This document shows, one piece after another, positions 1-7,700 of a stretch of 11,264 nt of DNA. The position numbers and the translations under genes are program-made. The stretch comes from Gemmatimonadota bacterium (lineage in GTDB: Bacteria > Gemmatimonadota > Gemmatimonadetes > Longimicrobiales > RSA9), in contig JADGGV010000081.1 of NCBI GenBank assembly GCA_019689775.1, positions 1 to 11,264 on the forward strand, given 5' to 3'. Positions within the stretch are counted from its first letter, which is position 1. Every line of letters begins with the position of its first letter. The notes under the pieces are model-generated. The model searched no databases, was not told the DNA's origin, and was given only the letters and a program-made list of their open reading frames with translations.

Positions 1-1782
1 AATCCCACCCCCGATCCCACCTCCGGCGAGCAGCGGCCCGAGCTGGCGCCGCACGAGCGACGCGTAGTAGCCGTCGGCGGCGAGGAGCTGCTCGTGCGTC
101 CCCTGCTCGGCGATGCGGCCGTCGCGGAGCACGAGGATGCGGTCCGCGCCGACGATCGTGGAGAGGCGGTGCGCGATGATGAACGTCGTACGGCCGGCGA
201 TGAGGCGCGTGAGCGCCTCCTGCACGAGGGCCTCGGACTCGGCGTCGAGCGCCGACGTCGCCTCGTCGAGGATGAGGATGCGCGGGTCCTTGAGGAGCGC
301 CCGGGCGATGGCGATCCTCTGGCGCTCGCCGCCGGAGAGGCGGTCGCCGCGCTCCCCGACGTTCGTGTCGTAGCCGTGCGGGAGGCGCATGATGAAGTCG
401 TGGGCGTTGGCGGCGCGGGCGGCGGCCTCGACCTCGGCGCGCGTCGCGGTCGGCCGGCCGTAGGCGATGTTGCTGCGGATCGTGTCGTTGAAGAGGAGCG
501 ACTCCTGGAGCACGACGCCGATCTGGCGGCGGAGGCTGCGCTGGGTCACCCTTCGGAGGTCCATGCCGTCGATGCGGACGGCGCCCGCGGTCGGGTCGTA
601 GAGGCGCTGGAGAAGCGCCATGAGCGTGCTCTTGCCGGCGCCGCTGGGCCCAACGAGCGCGACGACCTCGCCGGCCATGATGCGGACGTTGATCCCCTCG
701 ACGATCGGCTCGCCGTCGCGGTAGCCGAAGGCGACGTTGTCGAACTCGACGTCGCCGTTGACGCGCGTGATCTCGACGGCGTCGGGCGCATCGCCGAGCA
801 GGTCCTGCGCATCGAGGATGTCGTAGATGGTGTCGAGGGAGACGGATGCCTTGCGCAGCGTCTGATAGACGCCGGTCAGCCCCTGGACCGGGCCGAAGAG
901 CCCGCCGATGTAGCCGAGGAAGGCGACGAGGGCGCCGACCGTCAGCTCGCCGCGGAGCGTGAGGACGCCGCCGACGCCGATCGCGGCGAGGCGGGCGGCG
1001 GCGGTGACGAGGTTCTTCGCCGCGGCGACGCGCGTGTCCGTGTGCACGCCGCGCACGACCTCGCGGTTGGCCCGCTCGACGTCGCGGAGGAAGCGGCGCT
1101 TCTCGGCCTCCTCCATGGTGAAGCTCTTCACCGTGACGATCCCGGAGAGGACCTCGTTGAAGCGGGAGTAGATCTTCACCCAGCGGTCGAGGAGCGTGCG
1201 CTCGCGCTCGGTTTGCTCGGGCGCGGCACGCACGCCGATCAGCGCCGGGAGCGGCGCGAAGACGAGCGCGACGAGCGAGAGCCGCGCGTCGAGGCGGAGC
1301 ATGATCGTGAGCGCGATGGCGAGGTAGGCGACGGCCGGGAGGATGTTGGAGACGATCTCGGTGAGCGCGTCGACGAAGCCGTTGATGCCGCGGTCGAGCC
1401 GGGTCATCGTGCCGCCGACGCCGTGCTCGCGGTGGTAGGAGATCGGCAGCGAGTGCAGCCGGGTGACGATGACCTCGAGCAGCGTGTAGTGCAGCGCCTG
1501 GCGCAGGCGCCAGTACAGGCGGCTGGAGAGGGCGGTGGCGGCCTCGCGCACGACGGCGATCGCGGCCAGGCCGAGGATCCCGACGAGGAGCGCGCGCGCG
1601 GCGCGCCCCGCCCCGATGCCGTCGAAGATCCGCATCATGACGAGCGGCTCGAGGGCGTTCAGCCCGGCGCCCACGAGGGCGAGCGCCAGGATGACGACGC
1701 CGGCGCGGCGCTGCCCCTCGAGGAAGGCGGTCGCACGCCGGAGTTGCCCGAGCCAACTCCCGCTCCGTCGCGGGGCTTCCAT
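1..1782 (-). CDS. ABC exporter half-transporter (fused permease-ATPase), C-terminus cut by window edge
   Basis: This is an ATP-driven exporter of the MsbA/LmrA/multidrug type: an N-terminal six-helix membrane domain (about residues 15-325) fused to a nucleotide-binding domain, which would work as a dimer in the inner membrane. Visible ATPase motifs are Walker A GPSGAGKST (378-386, Lys384), a Q-loop in VVLQESLLF, signature LSGGE (482-486), Walker B ILILDE (Asp506, Glu507), D-loop SALD and H-loop His538 in IIAHRLST. A coupling-helix-like segment (SRFNEVLSGIVTVKSF) is present. 594 codons lie in the window without a stop; the last ones read GGGIGGGI, so only a short tail is missing. The ATG at 1782 was chosen because AGGA lies about 5 nt upstream. 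It is divergent from the membrane protein on its right. The substrate cannot be inferred; lipid or drug export are typical. Family certain, substrate unknown. Confidence 0.95.
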   Translation of the reverse strand, partial: MEAPRRSGSWLGQLRRATAFLEGQRRAGVVILALALVGAGLNALEPLVMMRIFDGIGAGRAARALLVGILGLAAIAVVREAATALSSRLYWRLRQALHYTLLEVIVTRLHSLPISYHREHGVGGTMTRLDRGINGFVDALTEIVSNILPAVAYLAIALTIMLRLDARLSLVALVFAPLPALIGVRAAPEQTERERTLLDRWVKIYSRFNEVLSGIVTVKSFTMEEAEKRRFLRDVERANREVVRGVHTDTRVAAAKNLVTAAARLAAIGVGGVLTLRGELTVGALVAFLGYIGGLFGPVQGLTGVYQTLRKASVSLDTIYDILDAQDLLGDAPDAVEITRVNGDVEFDNVAFGYRDGEPIVEGINVRIMAGEVVALVGPSGAGKSTLMALLQRLYDPTAGAVRIDGMDLRRVTQRSLRRQIGVVLQESLLFNDTIRSNIAYGRPTATRAEVEAAARAANAHDFIMRLPHGYDTNVGERGDRLSGGERQRIAIARALLKDPRILILDEATSALDAESEALVQEALTRLIAGRTTFIIAHRLSTIVGADRILVLRDGRIAEQGTHEQLLAADGYYASLVRRQLGPLLAGGGIGGGI

Positions 1783-1785
1783 CCC

Positions 1786-1802
1786 TGTCCTACAGCTCCT
1801 AC
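1786..1802 (-). promoter_or_regulatory. Tandem Shine-Dalgarno-like motifs before the ABC exporter
   Basis: Read on the minus strand, GTAGGA occurs twice, 9 bp apart (1802-1797 and 1793-1788), directly before the ATG at 1782. The nearer AGGA has about 5-nt spacing and supports this start. Whether the farther copy also binds ribosomes is unknown. Confidence 0.5.
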
Positions 1803-1812
1803 CGGGTCCTGC

Positions 1813-1834
1813 CCCACGGCCGCCTCGCCGTGGG
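1813..1834. promoter_or_regulatory. 8-bp perfect inverted repeat in the ABC exporter leader
   Basis: CCCACGGC (1813-1820) and GCCGTGGG (1827-1834) are perfectly complementary, separated by the 6-nt loop cgcctc. The structure lies 31 bp upstream of the exporter ATG, in the divergent spacer. It could be an operator for a dimeric repressor or an RNA hairpin in the leader; the sequence does not decide. No clear -10/-35 pair is visible for either divergent gene. Confidence 0.4.
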
Positions 1835-1867
1835 TCTGGCGTGTACCCGGGATGGGTGGGGCGGTTC

Positions 1868-1946
1868 CCGTGCGCCGGCGGGCTCGCCGTACGCCGGGCG
1901 GGGCTGGCCGCGGGTCCGGCGGGAGTCGCCGTGCGCCCGGCGGGCC
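1868..1946. repeat. Imperfect GC-rich repeats (CCGTGCGCCGGCGGG-like) in divergent spacer
   Basis: Three related copies begin at about 1868 (ccgtgcgccggcgggc), 1887 (ccgtacgccgggcgggg) and 1929 (ccgtgcgcccggcgggc), the first two 19 bp apart. They fall in the spacer between the exporter and the membrane protein, where reading frames look compositionally poor. They may be GC-rich low complexity or degenerate protein-binding sites; no function can be assigned. Confidence 0.3.
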
Positions 1947-2008
1947 GACCTCCGCCCGGGCGAGCGCCGGGCCGGCGGTGGGGAACGAAGCCTGCGGGAG
2001 CGCGGGGC

Positions 2009-2980
2009 GTGGCTCCGGATGGCGTGGCGATCGAACCGACGGGCGGCGCGGCCGAGGGCGGGCGCCCCGCCGGCGCGCCGGTGGAGCGCCGTGCGGCGCC
2101 CCGCCCGGAGCACCCGCCGCCACGCCTCCTGCGCCCGCCGATCGCGGTCTACGACCACCTCGCCCGCTACTGGAACCGCCTGATCACCGGCCGCGCCGTC
2201 GGGTTCATCCTCGCGGGCGCGTTCGTGGGCGCGCTCGCGATCGTCGAGCTGAACCGGCATGGCGTGTTTCCGGAGCCGCTCGCCGGGCTCGTGCCACTGA
2301 GCCACTTCGCCGCGGTGGCGGTCGCGTTCTGGATGCTGCTGATGGTCGAGGTGGTCGCGCTCGTCTTCGTGCTGGCGCAATCGGTCGCGAACTCGGTGGG
2401 GAAGCAGTTCGAGCTGCTGTCGCTGATCCTGCTGCGCGAGGCGTTCCTCGAGTTCGGCGCGTTCGGCGAGCCGATCACGTGGCGCCACGCCGGGGACGCG
2501 ATCGTCGTCGTCGTCGCCGAGATGGTCGGCGCGTTCCTGATCTTCGTGCTGCTGGGCGTCTACTACCGGCTCCAGCGGCACCGGCCGATCACGACGGACG
2601 AGCGCGAGCAGGCGGGCTTCGTCGCGGCGAAGAAGGTGATCGCGCTGACGCTGTTCGTCGCCTTCGTCATCCTCGCCGTCACCGACCTGGCGCGCTACCT
2701 CGGGGGGCGGCGGACGTTCGAGCTATTCGAGGTCTACTTCACGATCCTGATCTTCAGCGATGTGCTGATCGTCCTCGTCTCGCTCGCGTACACGTCCGGC
2801 TACCAGGTCATCTTCCGCAACTCCGGCTTCACGGCGGCGACGGTGCTGATCCGGCTGACGCTGACGGCGCCGGCGCTCATCGGCGCCGGACTCGGCGTGG
2901 GCGCGGCGCTGTTCGCCGTGGCGCTCTCGGCCGCGTACAACTCGTTCGGCTCGGACTCGCGGCGCACCGCCGCGCCGTGA
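2009..2980 (+). CDS. Uncharacterised polytopic integral membrane protein
   Basis: I do not recognise a named family. The protein is clearly real: a long hydrophobic frame with about six membrane segments, near residues 62-82, 99-122, 163-187, 208-228, 239-261 and 273-310 (the last long enough for one or two passes), counted from the chosen start. A conserved-looking amphipathic stretch, GKQFELLSLILLREAFLEFG (131-150), follows the second helix and would face the cytoplasm or pack as a re-entrant or linker helix. The C-terminus is short and basic. The start is uncertain: no ATG fits, and in-frame GTGs occur at 1841, 1931, 2009, 2024 and 2081. GTG 2009 was chosen because GGGAG lies 8 nt upstream; 1931 also has GGGAG with 5-nt spacing. 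The first 45 residues are Pro/Gly/Arg-rich and probably disordered. It is convergent with the flavoprotein gene. Transport or sensing cannot be inferred. Confidence 0.8.
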   Translation: MAPDGVAIEPTGGAAEGGRPAGAPVERRAAPRPEHPPPRLLRPPIAVYDHLARYWNRLITGRAVGFILAGAFVGALAIVELNRHGVFPEPLAGLVPLSHFAAVAVAFWMLLMVEVVALVFVLAQSVANSVGKQFELLSLILLREAFLEFGAFGEPITWRHAGDAIVVVVAEMVGAFLIFVLLGVYYRLQRHRPITTDEREQAGFVAAKKVIALTLFVAFVILAVTDLARYLGGRRTFELFEVYFTILIFSDVLIVLVSLAYTSGYQVIFRNSGFTAATVLIRLTLTAPALIGAGLGVGAALFAVALSAAYNSFGSDSRRTAAP

Positions 2981-2981
2981 C

Positions 2982-3010
2982 CGGCGACGGCGCTCAGGCG
3001 CCGGACGCCG
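2982..3010. terminator. Bidirectional terminator-like hairpin between convergent genes
   Basis: The 38-bp gap between the stop at 2980 (+) and the stop at 3019 (-) holds CGGCGC (2988-2993), loop TCAG, GCGCCG (2998-3003). An outer CGGCG/CGCCG pair (2982-2986 with 3006-3010) continues the stem across a small internal loop. There is no T-tract on either side, so termination would rely on the very GC-rich stem or on Rho. Its position between two convergent stops supports the call. Confidence 0.55.
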
Positions 3011-3018
3011 CCGCGCGC

Positions 3019-4523
3019 TCACGGCGCCGGCGGGATGTTCGCGTTCAGGCGGAAGAAGTTCGTCGGGTCCCAGCGACGCTTCAGCGCGGCGAGCCGGGCG
3101 AGCCGCTCGCCGTAGGCCGACTCGACGCCGGCGGCGCCCTCGTCGGAGAGGAAGTTCGGGTAGACGCCGGCGGCGTGCGGTCGCAGCGCCTCCCACCCCT
3201 CGCGCACCCAGGCCGTGTGGCGCGCGGGATCGGCGTCGGTGGGCGTCCACGCCGCGACGATATTGGCCTCCAAGCCGGCGCCGCGCGTGCCGACCGCGGT
3301 CGCGGCCGGATCGACGCGGCCGACGGCGCCGCCGACCGCCCAACCGCCGATCTGCGAGAGCGGCGACGTGATCGCGTCGACGCGGCTGACGAGGAGGTCG
3401 ATCACGTCGTCCGAGAGCGCCGGAAGGCGATGCGACTTCCAGTAGTAGTGCAGCCCGTGCGGCGCGCCGCCGTCGAGCATGGATTGGAGGAGGACGTACG
3501 GCACCGGGCGCACGACGTCGGCGATCGGCGAGCCGACGCGGCGCAGCGGGGCGCGCGCGCGCCCGCCCCCCGCGCGGGCGCCCGCCCCGCCCCCGCCCCC
3601 GCCCCCGGCCCCCCGGGGGCGGCGCCGGGCGCCCCGCGGCGGCGCCGGGGGGCGCGCGCGCGCCCGCCCTCGGCGAGGTCGCCGGCCCAGACCAGGACGA
3701 GGCCGAGCACCGGCTTCGAGTGGTGCTCCGGCGGCACGAACGGCGTGGGCGGGGCGAGGCGCAGCGCGATCGTGACGCCCAGCTCGTCCGGCGCGTCGGG
3801 CATGAGGTCGCGCAGCACGCGGAGCACCGCCGGCGCGTCCGCGATCGGCCAGAAGACCGGCCCGCCGAGCACGATCGGGCCCACCGGGTGCAGCCGGTAC
3901 TCGAACGCGGTCGCGATGCCGAAGTTGCCGCCGCCGCCGCGCAGCCCCCAGAACAGCTCCGGCTCGGTCTCCGCGTCGACGCGCAGCCGCCGCCCGTCGG
4001 CGGTCACGAGGTCGACGGCGAGCAGGTTGTCGACCGTCAGGCCGTGCTTGCGCATCAGGTGGCCGAGCCCGCCGCCGAGCGTCAGCCCGGCGATCCCGGT
4101 GTGGCTAATGATCCCGCCGGTCGTTGCCAGCCCGAAGCGCTGCGTCGCGCGGTCCAGCTCGCTCCAGAGCAGCCCGCCGGCGGCGCGGACGGTGCGCGTG
4201 CCCGGATCGACGCGCGCCGCCTTCATCAGCGAGAGGTCGATCATCACGCCGCCGTCGCAGACCGCATGTCCGGCGACGGCGTGGCCGCCGCCGCGCACCG
4301 AGACGAGGAGGCCGCGCTCCCGCGCGAAGCGCACGGCCTCCACGACGTCGTCGGCGCCGGCGCAGCGCGCGATGAGCGCCGGGTGCCGGTCGATCGCGCC
4401 GTTCCAGACGCGGCGCGCCTCGTCGTACCCCTCCTCGCCCGGCCGCAGCAGCGCGCCCCGGAAGCGCGCGCGCAGCCCCGCTATCTGCTCTGAGCCGAGC
4501 ACCGTGGCTTCGACCATGGACAT
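3019..4523 (-). CDS. FAD-linked oxidase (6-hydroxynicotine-oxidase / berberine-bridge type), frame broken by a 101-bp insertion
   Basis: This is a flavoprotein oxidoreductase of the VAO/PCMH fold with a C-terminal BBE region; such enzymes oxidise amines, sugars or alcohols and pass electrons to O2. RGGGH (77-81) supplies the His (81) that binds FAD covalently in this family. GGIISHTGIAGLTLGGG (136-152) and RKHGLTVDN (158-166) are the second FAD-binding segment. That segment lacks the cysteine of bicovalent members, which points to a single-linkage 6-HDNO-like type. The end, RWDPTNFFRLNANIPP, is the typical BBE terminus. The ATG at 4523 follows GGAGGAGG with about 6-nt spacing. From 3669 down to 3548 the frame is lost: the N-terminal frame as given runs to a stop at 3402, while the true C-terminus is in another frame ending at 3019. 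Deleting one 101-bp period gives a continuous 467-aa protein, normal for the family. The substrate is unknown. It may be a pseudogene, or intact with an assembly error. Confidence 0.88.
3546..3669. repeat. 124-bp A/T-free block: 101-bp insertion flanked by 21-bp direct repeats
   Basis: No A or T occurs from 3546 to 3669. An identical 21-mer, beginning ggggcgcgcg and ending cgcccgccc, is at 3548-3568 and 3649-3669, exactly 101 bp apart. Between the copies lie tandem GCCCCC units, a C6G5 palindrome (3609-3619) and ggcgcc-type motifs. Removing one period joins AEGGRARAP to LRRVGSPIADVVRPVPY in frame, as expected for this protein family. This indicates either a duplication-type insertion or an assembly/read error. 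There is no transposase or IS end. Confidence 0.85.
3581..3606 (-). other. G-quadruplex motif on the coding strand
   Basis: On the minus strand the sequence reads five G-runs of 5, 5, 5, 4 and 3, each separated by a single C, built from three tandem GGGGGC units. This meets the canonical four-run, short-loop rule for intramolecular G-quadruplexes. It lies inside the insertion that breaks the oxidase frame. Such a structure can stall polymerases in the cell and in sequencing. Confidence 0.6.
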
Positions 4524-4589
4524 CCGAGCCCTCCTCCGCCGAAGGTGCGGCGCGATCGGGTGATGCGGGATCGCTCCGGGAAGCGGATG

Positions 4590-4617
4590 CCGCGGTCCCT
4601 CCCGCCGGTTACCGCGG
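4590..4617. promoter_or_regulatory. Inverted repeat CCGCGGT / ACCGCGG in the oxidase leader
   Basis: CCGCGGT (4590-4596) and ACCGCGG (4611-4617) are perfectly complementary across a 14-nt loop; each arm is itself palindromic (CCGCGG). It would fall in the 5' untranslated leader of the flavoprotein mRNA if transcription starts at the TAGCTT element at 4656. It may be an operator or an RNA hairpin; this is weakly supported in such GC-rich DNA. Confidence 0.3.
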
Positions 4618-4650
4618 TTTGCGGCTGGGAAGCTCCCGGGCCTGGAGACG

Positions 4651-4656
4651 AAGCTA
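4651..4656 (-). promoter_or_regulatory. Putative -10 element TAGCTT for the FAD-linked oxidase
   Basis: The minus strand reads TAGCTT, a match to the TANNNT form of -10 boxes in high-GC bacteria and a rare A/T pocket in this region. It lies 8 bp downstream of the last GGAACGC heptamer. The place where a -35 should be (about 4674-4679) reads ACGCTT and is not TTGACA-like, as expected for an activator-dependent promoter. The predicted leader to the ATG at 4523 would be about 120 nt. Confidence 0.45.
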
Positions 4657-4664
4657 GAGCGGGA

Positions 4665-4705
4665 GCGTTCCGGAAGCGTTCCGCGTCGCGTTCCGCGCGC
4701 GTTCC
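4665..4705 (-). promoter_or_regulatory. Four helically phased GGAACGC direct repeats: putative SARP-type operator
   Basis: The heptamer GCGTTCC (GGAACGC on the minus strand) occurs at 4665-4671, 4676-4682, 4688-4694 and 4699-4705, that is at periods of 11, 12 and 11 bp. SARP/AfsR regulators, which carry an OmpR-type winged helix plus a BTAD domain, are known to bind heptamer direct repeats spaced about 11 bp apart, with the promoter-proximal copy 8 bp from the -10 box. Both features are met here. The adjacent upstream gene encodes exactly such a regulator. That it is the cognate protein is inference. Confidence 0.6.
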
Positions 4706-4740
4706 GGTGGGGCGTGGTCACCCCGCGGCGGGCGCCGTGG

Positions 4741-4761
4741 CCGGCGCGTCGGTCGCGCCGG
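4741..4761 (-). terminator. Hairpin after the BTAD regulator
   Basis: CCGGCGCG (4741-4748) and CGCGCCGG (4754-4761) form a perfect 8-bp stem with a 5-nt loop, starting 10 nt after the regulator stop at 4772. There is no T-run after it in the minus direction, so it is at best a GC-only terminator or an mRNA 3' stabiliser. It separates the operon from the heptamer array downstream. Confidence 0.45.
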
Positions 4762-4771
4762 GGTCGGCGCG

Positions 4772-7700
4772 TCAGCGTGGGTCGGCGGCGTCGCGCGGCG
4801 CGGGCCGCCGCGGGCGCCGGGGGAGGGCGGCCGCGATCGAATCGACGAGCGCGCGCGCCTCGGCCGCCGCGGCCGCGTCGCCGCGCGCGAGGCGGTAGTC
4901 GACCAGGCTCCTTGCGGCGCGCAGCTCGAGCATGCGCGCGCCCTGGCGCCGGGCGACCTCGAGCGCGCGCTCGAGCTCCGCCTCGACGTCGCCCGGCGGC
5001 GCGCCGAGCGCGGCGAGGAAGCGCGCGCGCAGGCGGCGCACGTCCGCCTCCCAGATGCTGGCGGTGTGGCCCCGCGCGAGCGCCTGCTCGGCAGCGGCGA
5101 GGCCGGCGCGCGCATCGCCGGTCGCGGCGCAGGCTTCGATCAGGACCCGCAGGATCACGCCCTGCATCCCGGGCGCGTGGTCGGCGTCGCAGAGATCGTC
5201 CAGCGCGCGCCGGATCCGGGCGGTGCCGGCCTCGCCGTGGCCGTCGAGCACGTCGACGTAGCCGCCGAACGCCTCGACGTTGACGCGCGTCGGCCGGAAG
5301 TCGTCGGCCGGCGCCGTGGCCAGCGCGGCGGCGTACTCGCGCAGCCGGGCCTCGTCGCCGCTCTGGAGCACGAGCGTGGCGGCGAAGACGACGGCGGTCG
5401 CGCGGCTGTCGGGATGGCCGACCTCGTCGGCGGCGGCGAGGGCGGCGTCGCGCGCGCGCTCGGCGGCCGCGGCGTCGCCCAGGAACCAGAGCGTGTTGGC
5501 GAGGCGGCTCAGGCAGATGACCCGGGGATCCAGGCCGTAGCGCAGCAGGTGCAGCCGGGAGTGCTCCGGGCGGTAGTGGCGCAGGGCCGCCTCGAAGTGC
5601 TCGCGCGCGGCCCGGAACTCGCCCTGCCAGAAGGCGGCGATGCCGAGCACGTAGTCGCCCTCGACGCGGAGCACGGCGTCGGCGTCGCGCAGCGCGCACT
5701 CGTGCAGGCGCTCGCCGGAGCGGCGTGCGGCCTCGAGGTCGCCCCGCGCCAGGCTGGCGATGCCGAGGGAGCGCAGGAGCTGGGGCGCCGGCTCGACGCC
5801 GAGCGCGCGGGCGAGCTCGAGGCCGCGCCGCTGTAGCTCCGCGAGGCGGGCGGAGCCATACCCCTCGACGGCGCCGAGCGGCGCCAGGATCGAGGTGAGG
5901 AGCGCGAGCTCGCGCGCGTCGCGCTCGGGCGTGCGCGGCAGCGTCCCGACCAGCTCGATCGCGCGGGAGAGGAGGCGCACGGCCTCGGTGTTCGCGTGGA
6001 GCCGCAGCGCCGCGTCCGCCGCGGCCTCGTACCAGCCGACGGCCTGCTCCGCCGCGCCGGCGCGCTCGTAGTGCGCCGCGATCTGCCCGCTCACCGGGCC
6101 GGGCTCGGCCGCGTGCCGGCGCTTCAGCGCCTCCGCCGCGCGCAGGTGGTGGTGCCGGCGCCGCGCGGGCCCGAGCGCCCGGTACGCCGCCTCGCGGATC
6201 CGGTCGTGGCTGAAGTCGTAGGCATCCACGCCGTGCTCGCGCAGCATCCCGCTCCGCCACAGCTCGTCGAGCCCGCGCACGAGCGTCTCGCCGTCGGCCT
6301 CGCTCGCCGCGACGAGCAGGTCCGCGGTGAACTCGCGGCCGAGCGTCGCGGCCACGCCGATCAGCTCGCGGGCCGGCTCGGAGAGCTGCGCGAGGCGCGC
6401 GTCGATGACCGCCTGCACCTTCGGCGGGAGCCGGCGCGACGCCGCGTCCGCGAGCGTCCACCCCGCGCGTAGCGCCTCGACCGCGAACAGCGGGTTCCCC
6501 TCCGTCTCGCGGAACAGCTCCGCGGCGTCCGCCTCGGGAAGCGCGCGCCCCGTGACCGCCTCGGCGAGTCGCGCCGTCTCCGTGCGCGTGAGCCGCCCGA
6601 GCCCCATCTCGGTGAAGCGCTCGAGCACGAGCAGGCCGGCGACCACCTCGTCCAGCGGGTGGGGCCCGTCGATGTCCTCGCGCCGCGCCGTGGCGACCAC
6701 GAGCAGCCGCGGCGACGGCTCCGCCCGCACCAGGTAGTGCAGGAACTGGAGGCTCTCCGGGTCGCACCAGTGGACGTCGTCGGCGACGAGGAGGAGCGGC
6801 GGGGCGCCGGGGGGCAGGAACGCGCGGCGCAGCGCCTCGAAGAGGCGGTGGCGCTGCTCGCCCGGCGGCAGCGGCCGGGGCGAGGCGAGCCCCGGGACCT
6901 CGACGAGCAGCTCGGGGAGGAGGCGGGCCAGCTCCGTCAGGTGCGCCGGCTCCAGCCGCGCGAGCGTGGGGCGGAGCGCGTCGGAGCGGAGCCAGGCGAC
7001 GACGGGCGCGTACGCGAGCACGCCCTCCGCTCGGTACGAGCGCGCCGTCGCGGTCGCCGCGCCGCGGTGCGCGCACCAGGCGAGCAGCTCCTCGGCGAGC
7101 CGCGTCTTGCCGATCCCCGGCTCGCCGCTGATCAGCACGAAGTGCGCGCGTCCCGCCTCGGCCGCGCTCCACAGCGCGGTCAGGCGCGACCACGGCTCGG
7201 CGCGGCCGACGAGCGGCGGGCCGGCAAGGCGGCGCGCGCGCGGGGCCTCGGGCGCGCCCTCCGGCCGCGCCGGGCGCAGCGCCTCGTACGCCGCGCACGT
7301 CGCCGGCGACGGCTCCACGCCCAGCTCGCGCTCCAGCGTCGCCGCGCAGACGTGGTAGACGCGCAGCGCGCGGGCGCGGTCGCCCCGCGCGGCGTGGAGC
7401 CGCATCAGCCGGCGGTACGCCCCCTCGTCGAGCGGGTCGTGGCGCAGCAGCCGCTCGGCGTAGTGGATCGCGGCGGCGTGGTCGCCGCGCGCCTCGAGCG
7501 CGGCGGCCAGCCGCTCGAGCACCTCGTAGTAGCGCCGGCGCAGCCGGTCGCGCGGCGCGTCCAGCCACTCGTCGTAGGCGCCCTCGAGGAGGTCGCCGGC
7601 GTAGAGGTCGGCGGCGGTGCGCAGCGCGTCGAGCGCGGCGTCGCCCGTCCCGGCGGCGCCCGCGGCGGCGGCGCGCTCGAACGCGGCGACGTCGAGCCGG

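Noticed and set aside
1868..1946. CRISPR-like repeats
   Set aside because: The copies are imperfect, unevenly spaced, and separated by too little sequence to be spacers.
1535..2008. Long N-terminal extension of the membrane protein
   Set aside because: The first 80 or so codons are antisense to the ABC exporter, and the rest is Arg/Pro/Gly low complexity without a good start. GTG 2009 with GGGAG was preferred, with low certainty.
3546..3669. IS element or integron-like insertion
   Set aside because: It is only 101 bp, with no terminal inverted repeats and no transposase or recombination-site motif. A tandem-type duplication or artefact fits better.
94..4563. 1489-codon plus-strand open frame covering four other genes
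   Set aside because: It is antisense to the ABC exporter and the FAD-linked oxidase, is Arg/Ala/Asp-rich without domains, and results from high GC lowering stop frequency.
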